A stretch of 64,000 bases of DNA from Valencia hispanica (Eukaryota; Chordata; Actinopteri; Cyprinodontiformes; Valenciidae): the NCBI GenBank assembly GCA_963556495.2, contig OY747716.1:31147318-31211317 (forward strand), read 5' to 3'. The stretch's first letter is position 1; every line of letters begins with the position of its first letter. The notes beneath the pieces were generated by a model, which searched no databases, was not told the origin of the DNA, and saw only the letters and a program-made list of their open reading frames with translations. A program made the position numbers and the translations under genes. Positions 1 to 12,540 of the stretch are shown one piece after another.

Positions 1-987
1 AGTATTTCAATATTTTGTTCTCTCAATATATCTGCACTTCAGAGCCATTTTTTAATGCCTCAAATCTGGGTCAGTACAACCTACAAGCTTTTGCTTATGT
101 TAAACTGTTGGTGTGGGTGTCACTTTTGATTGTACAAGCAAATTGGTTTCTGTGATGTTTTAAATTTTACATGACCCTAGAACTGCACCAGAAAGTTTTA
201 ATCTTAGTTTTCACAACTTCATGGATGTTAGCACTTTTCAAAGAAGCACTTGTCAAAGAAGTCAACAGCTAAGTGTGTACACCCTGGACAGGTCACCAGC
301 TAGCACATTTCTGATAACTGATTTTTTTCCCCAAAGATCACATTCATTATTTTCCTTCATTAACTGTTGTGCTGCATCAACCGTGTATGTGCACATGCAC
401 GCACATATATCGGCCCACCATTTTATAACAGAAACTCTTGCATGGAAATTTTATTTCAGGAAAATGTTACCGTGGTCTTACTTACCTTTTTCCAGAGATG
501 GGTTGCCAAGATGTCTGCCCCAAAGGTAAATGCTTATGTTTATTCTCAAGAGTTGCTGAAGTCTAAACAAGTTTATACAAAGCGGGAGAACAACCTATAA
601 TCTCATTATAAATTGCCTAAGTGGAAGTGTGTCCATTAATTATCCAGAACGTTTTGTCTGCTTTCTTCATAAAATATTTCTTTAAGCCACCTTTTGATTC
701 CTTTACAACAGTGTGTCAGGCTAATTAGAACAGGATGTGCCAAAGGATGTAAATTGCAATATTACAGGTACTTGTGATTGTGCATGTTAATTTAGATCTC
801 TGCATCACCTTGTCGCTTCAACACTAAGGGGTAATTATGTTTGCACAAGAATCCAAAACACATTTGTATTGCACTTTGGGGTTTTATAATAACCTAAGTA
901 GGTTTATGATTTGTTTCTTGTTTGTCTGACATAGTCCCAAACTCTGGGATTTTTTTATGTTTTATCAGATTTTCCCCTCATTACATA
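1..987. other. Non-repetitive AT-rich sequence
   Basis: No transposon termini, RNA genes or long coding regions are visible. The only point of interest is a 66-bp splice-bounded open segment listed separately. Confidence 0.5.
460..525 (+). other. Candidate 66-bp internal exon
   Basis: A pyrimidine-rich acceptor (TTTTATTTCAG, ending at 459) and a donor (AAAG then GTAAAT at 526) bound exactly 22 open codons, phase 0 to phase 0. A second acceptor inside (TTTTTCCAG, ending at 495) would leave a 30-bp exon instead. The peptide, which ends in RWVAKMSAPK, is not one I recognise. Chance splice-like motifs are common in AT-rich DNA and no neighbouring exon was found, so this is only a candidate. Confidence 0.15.
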
Positions 988-1306
988 CAGGTGAAACTTG
1001 AAAAATTAGAATATTGTGAAAAAGTTCATTTATTCCGTAATTCATCTAAAAAGGTGAACCTACTATATATTATATAAACTAATTACATGCAAAGCAAGAT
1101 GTTTCAAGCCTTTATTTGTTATAATTTTGATGATTATGGCTAACAGCTAATGAGAACCCCAAATTCAAAATCCTAGAAAATGTGATTACATGAAATCAAT
1201 AAAACAAGGATTTTAAATAGAGAAATGTCGAACCTCTGAAAAGTACTGTATAATCACGCATATGTACTCAGTACTTGGTTGGGTCCCTTTTCCATCAATT
1301 ACAGTC

Positions 1307-3665
1307 TCATAGCATGGGTGCTATCAGCCTGTGGCGCTCCTGAGGTGTTATTGAAGACCAGGATGCTTCAATGGCGGCCTTCAGCTCTTCTGTATTGTTT
1401 GTTCTCATGTTTCTCATGTTTCTCTTGGCAATGCCTCATAGATTCTCTATGGGGTTCAGGTCAGGCGAGTTTGCTGGCCAGTCAAGCATAGTAATCCCAT
1501 GGTCAATTAACCATTTTCCACCAGAGTCCTGGTGGAAAATGAAGTCAGCATCTCCATAAAGCTCGTCTGTGGAAGGAAGCATGAAGTGCTCCAAAATGTA
1601 CTGGTAGATGGCTGCATTGACTCTGGACCAGGGGCGTTTCCTGGACCTGGAAACATTGGGGGCTGAGCCCACACCCTCTTAGAAGAATCTGGGGAAACGT
1701 AAAAAAGGCTTTTTATTAATGCTTTCTTGAGCATTGTGGCACCTTGTTTAAAGCCAAATATGTACTTCAAATTTATTTATTTTCCAACTTAAACGTGACA
1801 ATGTAAAGAAGATCTCTAAAATCAGTATTAATATTAAGTAAAACATGATGATAAATTTAGTCAAAAGGTAACTATTATTTTCATTTTTTTCTTTCCGGGA
1901 CAAGCACAAAAGTTCGTTCTGTGTCAGGTTGCAAGGTGGACCTCTGTGTCTGCTGCTCTTTTCATCCTTCTCTGTCCTGTCTAGGTCATCTGTAAACCAA
2001 GTATAACATCAGATTTATTTTATCTTAATAGATGTTATCAAAAGGTAATCATAAAAGGAACTGACCTTTGCAACATGATTAGCATTCAAGTGTCATTTTT
2101 TGGGGGAAATTGGCCTAATTATATGATGATGATTAGTCAGTGATTTTAATCCTGCCCTGCTTTCTGAAGCAGCTCCTTCTATTCTTTATTTATGAAGATG
2201 CCTACATTATCACTTTTTGTGTAGATAATAGTCTAATGAATGATAAGTCAGAGAAACAGCTTTAATTAGTTAGAATTATTTATGGATTTTAAGTATTTAT
2301 ATTTATGTCAATCTTTAAACCCCCATGTTGTGATTCTGATGTCTGTCACTCAGTCTAGGCCCCGCCCCCTTTGTATTTCAGCCCTGCATTTATTTTAGTT
2401 TGACACCCCAAGATCATCACTAATCCCCATTTAGCCGTCTTTAAAAACTTCCTAGATATACCCCTGCTCACCAGTCCTAATGAGGTATATTTAGGCTTAC
2501 ATTAACATTATATAAACATATTATTCAAGCATTATTACCTATAATCATTTTGAATAAGACTTACGGAATTAGACTCACTTTAGGGTTAGACACAGCGGGT
2601 CTGACCCACATTAATAAAAAATGCTATTAATTCAAACTCTTAGAAAAATCTCTGTTTCAGAGCTTTGTGCAGAAAGTTCTGGTGCTGCTAAAAGCAAGCG
2701 GCCAGTTACGGGCCGGGAGAAAGCTCGCAATGAGCACTCTGGGGTGATAATGAGCCATAGTGAGACACGGATCAAAGGGGAGACGCAGACCAAAAATCAT
2801 CTGATGTGCATTTTCTGTCAGAAAAACTGTAAAGGTTATATAAAACACTGGGCTATCAGCCAATAAGACATGGAAGATTCCCCGCACAACTCCTCTCTGA
2901 CCGGTCATACCGCCGTGCCTCTGTTGCATTCACCGAAGCCAGGAAATTACAAAACTACTTTCTTTGTTAATGTCATAGGGCGGCTCAGTTAATGTAAACG
3001 TATTCCTTCTGGGGCGAAAAAATACATTCGGGGCTTGAGGAGAAATGTTTGGGGCTGGAGCTGGCCATGCCCAGGCCAGGCGACGCCACTGCTCTGGACT
3101 TAATAAAGCACAGTGGACCAACACCAGCAGATGACATGACTCCCCAAATCAGCACATACTGTGGAAACTTCACACTTGACTTTAAGCATCTTGGATTGTG
3201 TGCCTCTCCATTCTTCCTCCAGACTCTGGGACCTTGGTTTCCAAATGAGATGCAAAATTTGCAGTTCTTGTTTTTCTTTAGCCCTGTTAAGACACGTCTG
3301 ATGTTGTTTGTTGCTCAGGAGCGGCTTGATAAGAGGAATACGACATTTGAAGCCCATGTCCAGGATCCATCAGTGTGTGGTGGCTCTTGATGCTCTAACT
3401 CCTGCCTCAGTCCACTCCTTGTGAAGGTCCCCAACACTTTTGAATGTACTTTTCCTGACAATCCTCTTCAGGCTGCAGTCATCCCTGCTGCGTGTGCACC
3501 TTTTTCTTCCACACTTTCCCCTTCCACTCAACTTTGTATTAATATGCTTTGATACAGCACTTTGAGAATATCTAACTTCTTTAGCAATTACCTTTCAACG
3601 CTTTCCCTCCTTATGGAGAATGTCAATGGTGGGTTTCTGCAGGTCAGGACAGCAGTCTTCCCCAT
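1307..3665 (-). pseudogene. Tc1 transposase pseudogene, split by hAT insertion
   Basis: This is a cut-and-paste DDE transposase relic. Reading on the minus strand, the start codon would be at 3665. The first part (3665 to 3092) holds the paired helix-turn-helix region and the start of the catalytic domain, with frameshifts and stops. After the 1.46-kb hAT insert the gene resumes at 1628 and carries FHQDSGGKW, then the C-terminal catalytic block SPDLNPIENL. The codon after that block, normally Trp, is a stop (TGA, 1436-1438). The frame then stays open to a natural-looking end at 1307. The gene is clearly dead: split, frameshifted and prematurely stopped. Confidence 0.85.
1629..3091. mobile_element. 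Non-autonomous hAT element nested in Tc1
   Basis: The Tc1 sequence is interrupted by 1463 bp flanked by a perfect 8-bp direct repeat, CTCTGGAC (1621-1628 and 3092-3099). The insert starts CAGGGGCGTTTCCTGG and its other end reads inward as CAGTGGCGTCGCCTGG, giving 16-bp inverted termini matching at 13 positions. An 8-bp duplication with CAG-N-GGCG termini is the hAT pattern. Removing the insert and one repeat restores a continuous Tc1 transposase reading path. No transposase coding is recognisable inside, so it needed another hAT copy to move. Confidence 0.87.
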
Positions 3666-4089
3666 GATTGTGATTCCTACTGAACCAGACTGAGAGACAA
3701 TTGAAAGGCTCAGGAAACCTTTGTAGGTGTTTTGGATTAATTAGCTGATTAGAGTGTGACACTTTGAGCCTAGAATATTGAGCACTTTCACAATATTCAA
3801 ATATTAAAATTTTCTGAGGTTTTGGGGTTTTCGTAAGCTGTAAGCCCTAATCATCAACATTATAACAAATAAAGACTTCAAATATCTCGCTTTGCATGTA
3901 ATGAGTCTATCTCTATATTGGTTTCACGTTTTAAGTTGAATTACTGAAATAAATGAACTTTTGCACAATATTCTAATTTTTCGAGTTTCACCTGTATGTT
4001 TTCCCCAGTCACTTCCAATGTAAACAGCATGTATTACACCAACAATGTCTGTCTCTGACCCAAATGAATAAGTATGTTTGACAGCAGCT

Positions 4090-4790
4090 GCTATCTTTTA
4101 ATATATTGGGGTGTGATCATCGAACCTTTTTATTGTATATAGTCAATAGGGTCACAAGAAACATGTAAAAAAAACCTACGTAAAAAACTGGAAAGATTTG
4201 AATAAAGCTATCAGGCACCCATTCTCCACCAGTGTGTCCATATTCCAGAACTGCAACCTACTTGAAGTGCCCAGAAGTACAAGTGCTATAACAGCAAACC
4301 ACCACCACCAAATGAGAGCTGTAAGTTAAATTGCAAATACTACAACTATAAATGAATCTGGTCTTGAATGAAAATTATCTTTCAAAACAGGAAAAAGTCT
4401 GAATTTTGCAAGGAGACTATGACTTTTATGCACGCCAATGCACCACTGTATGTATCAAAGTGCTCCACTGTGTTGCTACCCCATAAAGACCTAAAAGAAA
4501 GAATAATGCAATTCCTCTTCTTCACCTGACTTAAAACCTATTGAACACTTGTAAATTTGAGCTCTATGAGGAAGTAAACCAGTACAGCTCTGTTAACAGT
4601 GTGTCGGAGGCTGTGGTTGCTGTTGCACAAAAAGTAACTTCAATAGATTAAGAAGCTGACAAAAATCCATGAATAGAGGATCCATGGATATCACTGGATA
4701 AATTGCCAATTACATCTTCTTTGTTACTTTGATTACTTTGGTCTTGGGAGGCCATTGTTTTGATGCCCGAGTTTGGCATTCCAAAGGTAT
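4090..4790 (+). pseudogene. Tc1/mariner-like transposase relic
   Basis: A plus-strand relic of a second transposase family. The region near 4240-4300 translates to EVPRSTSAI, like the second helix-turn-helix of Tc1-type transposases. Near 4430-4700, across frame changes, it reads FMHANAP, then SSSPDLKPIEHL and KFELYEEVNQYSSVNSVSEA, matching the second catalytic Asp region and the PDLNPIE catalytic Glu block. The expected FMHDNAP has lost its Asp (A for D). No terminal repeats are visible, so it is old and inactive. Confidence 0.6.
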
Positions 4791-6429
4791 CGTCATTACT
4801 CTTCAGCAACAATCACCTTCATTTACGGTGGCTTTGTGCCTATTTTCTTTCTTTTATATGACTTAACATGGTTCTTGATGTTATTAAAAGGAATGTGATT
4901 ATCACAAGCTGCAAATCTGTACACAACTGAGACATAAAAGGTATAAAAATAGTAATATATGCTCTTTAAACTCTAGTCTTAAAAGGAACTAGTTAGCAAC
5001 ACTGAGGGTAATCTGTTCAGTGTCTAAATAAATACAACACAGGTAAGTACGTGCAAGCACTTAGAATTTCAAAGCATACCTAAAAATCTGAGTCACCATC
5101 ATGCTATGTGTGTTTATGTTAGACCCATGGACCCCTGCGGCAGGTAAGGCAGATTGTTACAGGGCTAGAGCTCAAAGGTCATAGTTCAGGCCGGCTGTAT
5201 CAGGCTACAGCTGGGTGTGACATGCTGCACGCTTTCAAGCACATCTGCAGGCTCACCTTTGCATGTGTGTGTACACAGCATTACACTACACACAGATCAT
5301 GTAGTTCTCTGGTTAATGAATGTAAGAACCAGATCTGTAACAGGCTGCCTTCTGCTTGGCTTACAAGTGATTTAGGACCTTTTTCGACAGTTAATCTTAA
5401 ATTCACACATAATGGATCAACAACAGCCAGAGTATGTGTGGTTTAGACTCTGTTTCAGTTGTCAAGGTCCTTCAACTTTTAGATAGGGAGACTTTAAAGA
5501 AGCATTGTATCAGTTTTAAAGTTTTGAATCATCACATGAATTCCTAATAAAATATATTGATGCTTGTCACATGGCAGAATGTGAAATAGTTCCCCAAGTA
5601 TAAATATGTTAGCAATGGCATTTATTTATTTTTTGGTATAATCAATGAAATGTGTACCACCTGGAGAAATAACAGTAACCACAAATGGAAACTGGTCAAA
5701 ATAAACAAGTTTAGCCAACCAACTTTGTAAGCAAAATAAATCGAATCACTTTCAGAGTGCTCAGATTTCCAATTTCATAACCATCTTTCAAGCAACACGA
5801 TGGGAGGTGAAGCAGTGTTGTAACAGCATGAGAGTTTTCCCAGCAAAGTTGCAGGAAATCATGCCTCCCCGAGCTGATGTAAAATATTAGTGCACCATTA
5901 TCCAAATGGTGCAGTTGCCTCAGTCAAGCCGGAGAAGTAAAGATCCCATTTTTATGAACTACTACTCTGCATTGCAAATAAAATCATTTTATGGTTGCCT
6001 TTAGATTACTCCTCAAATATGGTTTATGCGTTGGATGACGTTGTGAGTTACCTGCGTCACACTAGTTTAGTTACTTAAAATTATTATTTTTTTTTTCTCT
6101 ATTACATTTTCAATGGTTTTTTCCCCCCATTGCTTTAGTTTTAATTCTAAGAAAGCAGCAATAAAATATTAAAGAAAATAAAAAATACTTATCAATAGTC
6201 AGTGCCTTAGGCATCCTAATTATTTTTCTTCTTTCCTTTATCTTTTTTCTACTTCATTCCCTGCGTTGTGTGAGAGTGAGTATAATTGTGTGTGTGTGCA
6301 TGTTTGTGAGTGAGAGCTTGTGTATGTGTTCCCCTATATGTTCATGTTACTGTGTGCCTGTCTTTGTTGTGTGTCTGGGGCCCTCATTCTGTGATGATCA
6401 TACACCCTCTACCTTCAAGCATGTTTCTA
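4791..6429. other. Non-coding sequence, no feature recognised
   Basis: AT-rich sequence with short (GT)-rich patches near 6285-6375. A splice-donor-like CAG-GTAAGG at about 5150 has no convincing exon context. No repeat family was recognised. Confidence 0.45.
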
Positions 6430-6441
6430 AAATAATACCAG

Positions 6442-9400
6442 ATGTATAATCATGATAGTGATGGTAGCTCCTCTGAAGCCGAGGATGATCTCTATACAAA
6501 TGCACAAAACTTAGAAACAATGAATAATTTTTCTGACCATATTGACTATAAATTACAAACATCCATGGATTCAATTGATCCAGACAGCAATATATTTCTA
6601 AATATAAAAAATGACTGTTTATATTATACTGATTCATTTTAATAGCAGGAGCTTGCAATCCAATTTTGAAGCCATTCAAGACTACCTGAACCAGTTTAAG
6701 TCTCAATTTAATATCATAGCTATTTCAGAAACATGGTTAAATGATGAAAAAATAAATGAGTTTGATATAAATGGTTACGAAATGTTTTACACAAACCGGA
6801 AAAATAAGAGAGGAGGAGGTGTGGCTCTCTATATAGATAATAACATTCACTGTAGCATTGTGGACAATATGTGTTTAGTGGTGGATGATCTACTTGAATG
6901 TGTGACTGTTGAATTGGTACTTTCAAAAAATAAAAATATTATTGTAAGCTGCATTTATAGGACACCTGGATACGACCTGGCAACATTCAGGGAGTGGATA
7001 GAAAATATATGTACTAATAACAACAAAAAATATATTATATGTGGGGATTTTAATATTAACTGCTAAATCCCCAAAAACACAAAAGTACAGAAGAGTTCAC
7101 TGACACCATGTTTTCCATGGGTTTGTACCCACTCATCACCAGACCCACCAGAATAACATCACATAGTGCCACACTCATAGATAACATATTCTGTAATATT
7201 TTAGTCACATAACAGGTGGTTTGTTAGTGAATGACGTCAGTGATCACTTACCAGTGTTCATGGTATACGATCTTAACTGTAAATTATCTAAAACTGTTCA
7301 AAGTGAATATTACTGTAGAGTCACAACTGATCAATCAATTACAGCACTGAAAAATGAATTGGCGAGCCAAAACTGGGAACCGATTTATCAATTGTCCGAT
7401 GTAAATGCAGCTTTCAACACGTTTCTTGACATATTCATTACACTCTATAACAAACACTGCCCCATCAAAAAATGTACAATAAGAAAACACACAAAAACAC
7501 CCTGGATAACAAAAGGGCTTGCGAACTCGTGTTAAAAGAAAATTTTTATATATAGGCTATTTTTTAAGTACAGAACTAGTGAAACTGAACATAAGTACAA
7601 AACATATAAAAACAACTTAACTAGCATACTGAGAGCAAGTAGGAGAGAATATTATACTAATTTATTAATTAATAAGAAAAATGACATAAAAGGAATTTGA
7701 AAAGTCTTGAACACCGTTATTGGTCGTGGTCCCAGCAGCTCATGTTATCCGGAGTACTTTGTGGAAAATGACACAATCATACGAGACAAAACAATGATCG
7801 CAGATAGATGTAATCTTTTTTTTGTCAATGTTGGACCTGAACTGGCGCAAAAAATTCCATCTACCAACGAACAGATTAAGGGACTAATCGACATAAATCC
7901 TAATACAATGTTCCTCACTCCAACCGATAAGAGGGAAGTTATGAAAGTAATCAGGGACTTTAAGAACAAAACATCTCAAGACATAAATAACATCGACATG
8001 AGGACTGTTCGTAATGTTGCAGAAGAAATTATAAATCCATTCACTTATATCTGCAACTTATCCTTTCGGTCACTCGGTCACTTTCCATCGCAAATGAAAA
8101 CTGCCAAAGTCATACCAATCTTCAAGTCAGGGGGCAAACATAATTTCAATAACTATCGGCCTATTTCCCTCCTGCCACAGTTTTCCAAAATTTTAGAAAA
8201 ATTATATGACAAAAGACTCCGGAGCTTCATTGGAAAACATCAATTACTATCGGATTGTCAATATGGGTTCAGGGAAACTAGATGTACTTCACATGCATTA
8301 ATTGATTTACTGGAAGAAATCACACATGGTATTAAAAGAAAGAAATTAGTTTTAGGAATTTTTATAGATCTCCAAAAGGCCTTTGACACCACTGACCATC
8401 AGATTTTTTTTAAAAGATGGAGGACTATGGCATTAGGAGAATAGCAAAAAAATGGTTGGAGAGCTATCTATGCGAGAGGAGACAGATTGTTGAGATTGAT
8501 CAACATAAATCAGGGTTTCTGGACATAACGTGTGGAGTACCGCAGGGGTCAATACTGGGACCCACTCTATTCCTAATGTATATTAACGAAATATGTAAAT
8601 TATCAACAAAAATGAAATTCATCCTCCTTGCTGATGATACCAATATTATCTGTGACAAGACAATCTGGAGCAACTTTTGGCCTTGGTAACTGTGGAATTG
8701 GATAAGTAAAAACCTGGTTTAATTCTAACAAACTGTCACTGAACCTGAAAAAGACAAAAATTATGCTGTTTAGTAATCAGAAATGTAATATACCTGTTAA
8801 AATTGTTATTGATGACACACTAATAGAAAAGGTTCAACAAAATACATTCTTGGGCGTTATAATAGATGAAAAGATCTCTTGGAAACCCCATATAAGTTAC
8901 CTGAGGACAAAAGTTGCTAAATGTTTTGGAATGATGAAAAGATCATGTAATTTACTGAACACCAAAGCTCAACTTCTACTGTATCATTCATTCATTATGT
9001 CATACTTATATTATTGTGTTGAAGTTTGGGGAAACTGTTACGAAACCAACTTACAGCCTTTGATCACTCTGCAGAAAAAGGGCATTAGGATTGTGTCTGG
9101 TTTTCACTTTAGACATCATTCCAATCCATTGTTTGTGGAGCTGGAAGAACTTAAACTGCAGGACGTGATCAACTTTAAAACAGCTCAAATTATGTTCAAG
9201 GCATCTCAAAACTCTCTGCCTCCTAATGTTCAAAACTTATTCCGTGATAGAGATGCTCATCATAGTTACATACTAAGAGGAAACAAAAATAAATATCTGC
9301 CCAAATTTAGAACCACTCTTTTTTTTTTTTTTTTAAACGTGTCCTGTTTGGCAGTGTGGAGCTCAGAATTGGTGTCTGAGTATCAAGTAGAAGCCCAACA

Positions 9401-12033
9401 GATTTACTTTCACAAGCGGAGCAGTACAGCTTTTGCTATAGTCCTCCACTTGATTTATGTGTGAAAAATCTTTATTATGAATTATTGGGTTTTTTATTTC
9501 CTGATGTTATGGAGACGGAAAATTAAGGAGAAGAAAGAAGGAAGATGAAGAAGAGAGGTAGGAAACAAAATGTCATGAGAGAGGGTGAGTTGAAAATACA
9601 AGAGAGGAAGGGGAACAAAGAAAACACAGGAAGACATTGAAGTCTGCCTCCATACCCACAGGACGGCAGAGAGAGGGGGAAAAACAAAACAAAACACGAA
9701 AAAGGAACAACGACAAAACCAACCAAACATCGTGAACTAAGAACTACACAACCACATCACACAAAAATAGATATAAAAATACAACAACAATGTCACAGAA
9801 AAACTCATGGTACCGATTAATCAAGCTCTAGTAATGATAACCTCAGCCCAAGAATATATCCTTAAACACCAGAGACCCCACATCTATGTGTGTGTGTTAG
9901 CATGCTGGTGCATATAAGGTTTCTCCATAAGAGTGTTCGATAGTTGGTGTGAGAAGACATCAATCCGTCCCCCTGGAATCGATGCAGACATGAAGGAGAT
10001 CGGAGCAAAGACGTCTAAAGGACCTCCAGAGCCCCAGGCGGACCCGGGCGGGGCCGACCACATCCCCCAAGTGAGGAGCAAAGGAGAACCCCAGGGGAAC
10101 ATCCAGCGGCCTCTATGCAGGGGCCCGGGGGGCAGCAGTGACGAGCCCACGGGCTCCGCCGGCAACCGGCCGCGCCGGGGCGGGCCGGTCAACGGACCGG
10201 TCAACGGACCGGGGGAGCCGGGGCCCCCCACCCCCCAGCAGGGACCCGACAAGGGACCGGCCGACGAGGGGCCCCCGACACTGCAGGGGCCGCGGCCGGC
10301 CGCCGGCCGCCACGCTGCGCCTCCACCCTAGGCCAATCCCCACCGCCAACATCCCAGCGCCCCACCAATAGCCGCAGGGGACGGACAGCATCCCCAGGCC
10401 GGGCTCAGTCAGCATCTGGACGCCAAGTTGTACCAGCTCCCGGGTCCTGATCCCGCGCAACGCAGGGCGCCGAGACCAGGCATCCAACGAGGGCCAGGGC
10501 CGGTCCAACCCGCCAATGAACCGGCCACGCACGGTGCGCACAGAACAGGTGATCAAACGAGCAGAGACGCCGGATCCGCATCCCGCCGAGCCACCGAGCA
10601 GGCACCACCCAACAATCCCAAACCTGGCACCTCTAAAAGAGGTGCCCCAACCAACCAAAGGAAGATATCGTCCCAGCGCATCGGCCGACCGACACACCGA
10701 CCCCCCCAGGCCCGGCCAGGCACGCACCAGGTCCGAACCGGATTGACCACCGGCGCACCGGCAGGCAGGGGCCCCCGTCACCGGCGGGGAGTGACGAAGG
10801 GGAAATAGGCCCCCCATTAAGTGTAAGGCCTGAGGTGCGCCAGGCGAGGGGGCAGACCAAGATCCAACCTGACAGGTAGACAAAGACATACAGACACAGT
10901 CATACGTTCCCTCCCTCTTAAACCCATACATTCTCACTGACTCACCAAGACACCCAAAAAAATGACGCTGTACCCTCACTCACACACCCCATGCACACTT
11001 TATGCTCCCAGGTCCAGGTACCGATGCCCCAGTAGAGCCACCAGCCCCCGGACCCGGGAGGTGGACCCCCTACCTTCTAGGATGGATACAAGCAGACCGC
11101 CAAGGGCCCCACAGTGGCAAAACAGCCCGACAGCCCAGGACCCCGACCAGACCGCCTGTCCTCCTCCGGACCCCAACCCCTGATGGCCCGTAGCGAACAG
11201 GGGTGGGAAAAGACCCCTAGCCTCCATCCTCCCGCTCGAGTATGGTGTTGATGCGTGTTGTTATAATGTGCATTTAAAACAGAGGGGTGGGATGTGGGGG
11301 AGGCAGCCACACATCCCCCAACCCCCACCCCGAGCCCTCAGTGTCTATTGTGGTTTAACAGTGGGCACCGGCACCAGAGGTGAAGCTGATTGTACCGCTC
11401 CCCCTCTGGATGCCGAAAAGTGTGCCCACCCCAAAGTCCCTACATATGTGTCGTGTGAAAATTTTATAAGTGGGAGTGTCTAAGTTGTATATTAAAATTT
11501 GGACCCAGGACACCACGGGACAGCGAGGAGGGAAGCCCCTCCTCGCACCCCAGTGATGTGCCCATGCCCCAAGACCCTATATGAGTGGTAAAGTGATGGA
11601 GCGGGTGGACAGAGGTGTCCAGGGATGGGGTGGGAAGGACTGGGAGACAAAATGTCTTCCCAGGCAGCCAGCTACCCCACTGACCCCAATAGGCACCGCT
11701 GTTCACCGGGATCCACCAGGGGAGGGAGGCCATGGCACGTCCGACCCGGGACCCACGGCCACAGCACCACAAAGCCCCACGGACCCCAAGGCAGTCCCCC
11801 CAGCCCCATCCCAGAAGGGGAACTAAACCCACCCTGACATTCGCTCTACTCTCAAAACACAAAAGACACTAGACACATTTAGAACCACTCTAAAATCAAT
11901 GTGTATCTCAGTGCGGGGAGTGAAGCTTTGGAATGATTTGGCGGATGAATTAAAAACCTGTCCAAACATTATTCATTTCAAACATTTGTTCAAAAAATAT
12001 GTATTAAAGAAATATGCAGAGGACAGAGAGTGA
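6442..12033 (+). pseudogene. LINE ORF2 (endonuclease-reverse transcriptase), broken
   Basis: Encodes the enzyme that nicks target DNA and primes reverse transcription. The endonuclease spans about 6640-7530: FNSRSLQSNFEAIQ, then AISETWL with the catalytic Glu, CGDFNIN, and a terminal SDHLPVF. A stop after GDFNIN and a frame change near 7190 break this part. The reverse transcriptase spans about 7707-8690: NNYRPISLLPQFSKILEKL, FIDLQKAFDTTDH, CGVPQGSILGP and a catalytic LADDTN box. A frame change lies near 8440 and a stop follows at about 8690. The C-terminal part runs 8763-9319 and, after the nested insert, 11892-12033. The upstream part (6442-6642) is an acidic leader in another frame. Several lesions make this a dead gene, though catalytic residues remain. 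Confidence 0.85.
9320..11876 (-). mobile_element. GC-rich poly(A)-tailed retroposed insert
   Basis: A 2557-bp insert flanked by a perfect 15-bp direct repeat, ATTTAGAACCACTCT (9305-9319 and 11877-11891). It begins with about 15 T at 9320, so it is a minus-strand copy with a poly(A) tail, as left by target-primed reverse transcription. Its 3' part (9335-9880 in plus coordinates) is AT-rich and its 5' part (about 9930-11830) is very GC-rich. No reverse transcriptase motif is visible in any frame. It may be a 5'-truncated L1-type element represented only by its 3' untranslated region, or a retrocopy of a long non-coding RNA. The family is not identified. Long open frames in the GC-rich part lack recognisable domains and are probably due to base composition. 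Confidence 0.75.
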
Positions 12034-12098
12034 TGCCCTCAGCATGAAGCCAGTTGTGAGAGGGTGTAGGGTCAGAGAGTGCTTGGGCCAGTGTCTCT

Positions 12099-12131
<33 letters not shown>

Positions 12132-12414
12132 TGTCGTGTGTGCGTGTGCTGTCTTGTCTGTCTCGTCTGTCCTATACCATATGTATAGTGACAAATTGTT
12201 CTACTGTATGTACTGTACAAAAATACTGCTGTTCTTGAATTATTCTGTCTGTATATAGTTCTTGTATTGTACCTTGTGTTGAATGTGAGGGGGTTTGGAA
12301 TTATATAAGCGTTTGCTTCGTCCACCTCCTTTTCAAACCATGTACTTGTATATCTTGTCGGTTATGTTGATTCGTGAGAAAATTATTGTGCAGGTTTGAA
12401 ATAAACATTATCTC

Positions 12415-12540
<126 letters not shown>

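Larger units (their letters stand above)
988..3994 (-). mobile_element. Tc1/mariner transposon, interrupted by a hAT element
   Basis: Terminal inverted repeats begin CAGGTGAAACTTGAAAAATT at 988 and end with the near-complement at 3994, and both ends are flanked by TA (986-987 and 3995-3996). The transposase lies on the minus strand. Without the nested insert and its 8-bp duplication the element is about 1.54 kb, the normal size for a fish Tc1. The inverted repeats have diverged slightly (for example ATTAGAAT against ATTCTAAT, with scattered substitutions inside). Confidence 0.93.

Noticed and set aside
5100..5155. Possible exon ending at CAG-GTAAGG near 5150
   Set aside because: No acceptor with a pyrimidine tract or plausible coding neighbour could be found.
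6398..6926. Minus-strand frames opposite the first LINE endonuclease
   Set aside because: Shadows of the plus-strand LINE coding sequence.
10113..10979. 288-codon minus-strand open frame in the GC-rich insert, with overlapping plus-strand frames
   Set aside because: Open frames occur on both strands because stops are rare at such GC content. The peptide has no recognisable domain and an unnatural Gly/Arg/Pro/Trp-rich composition.
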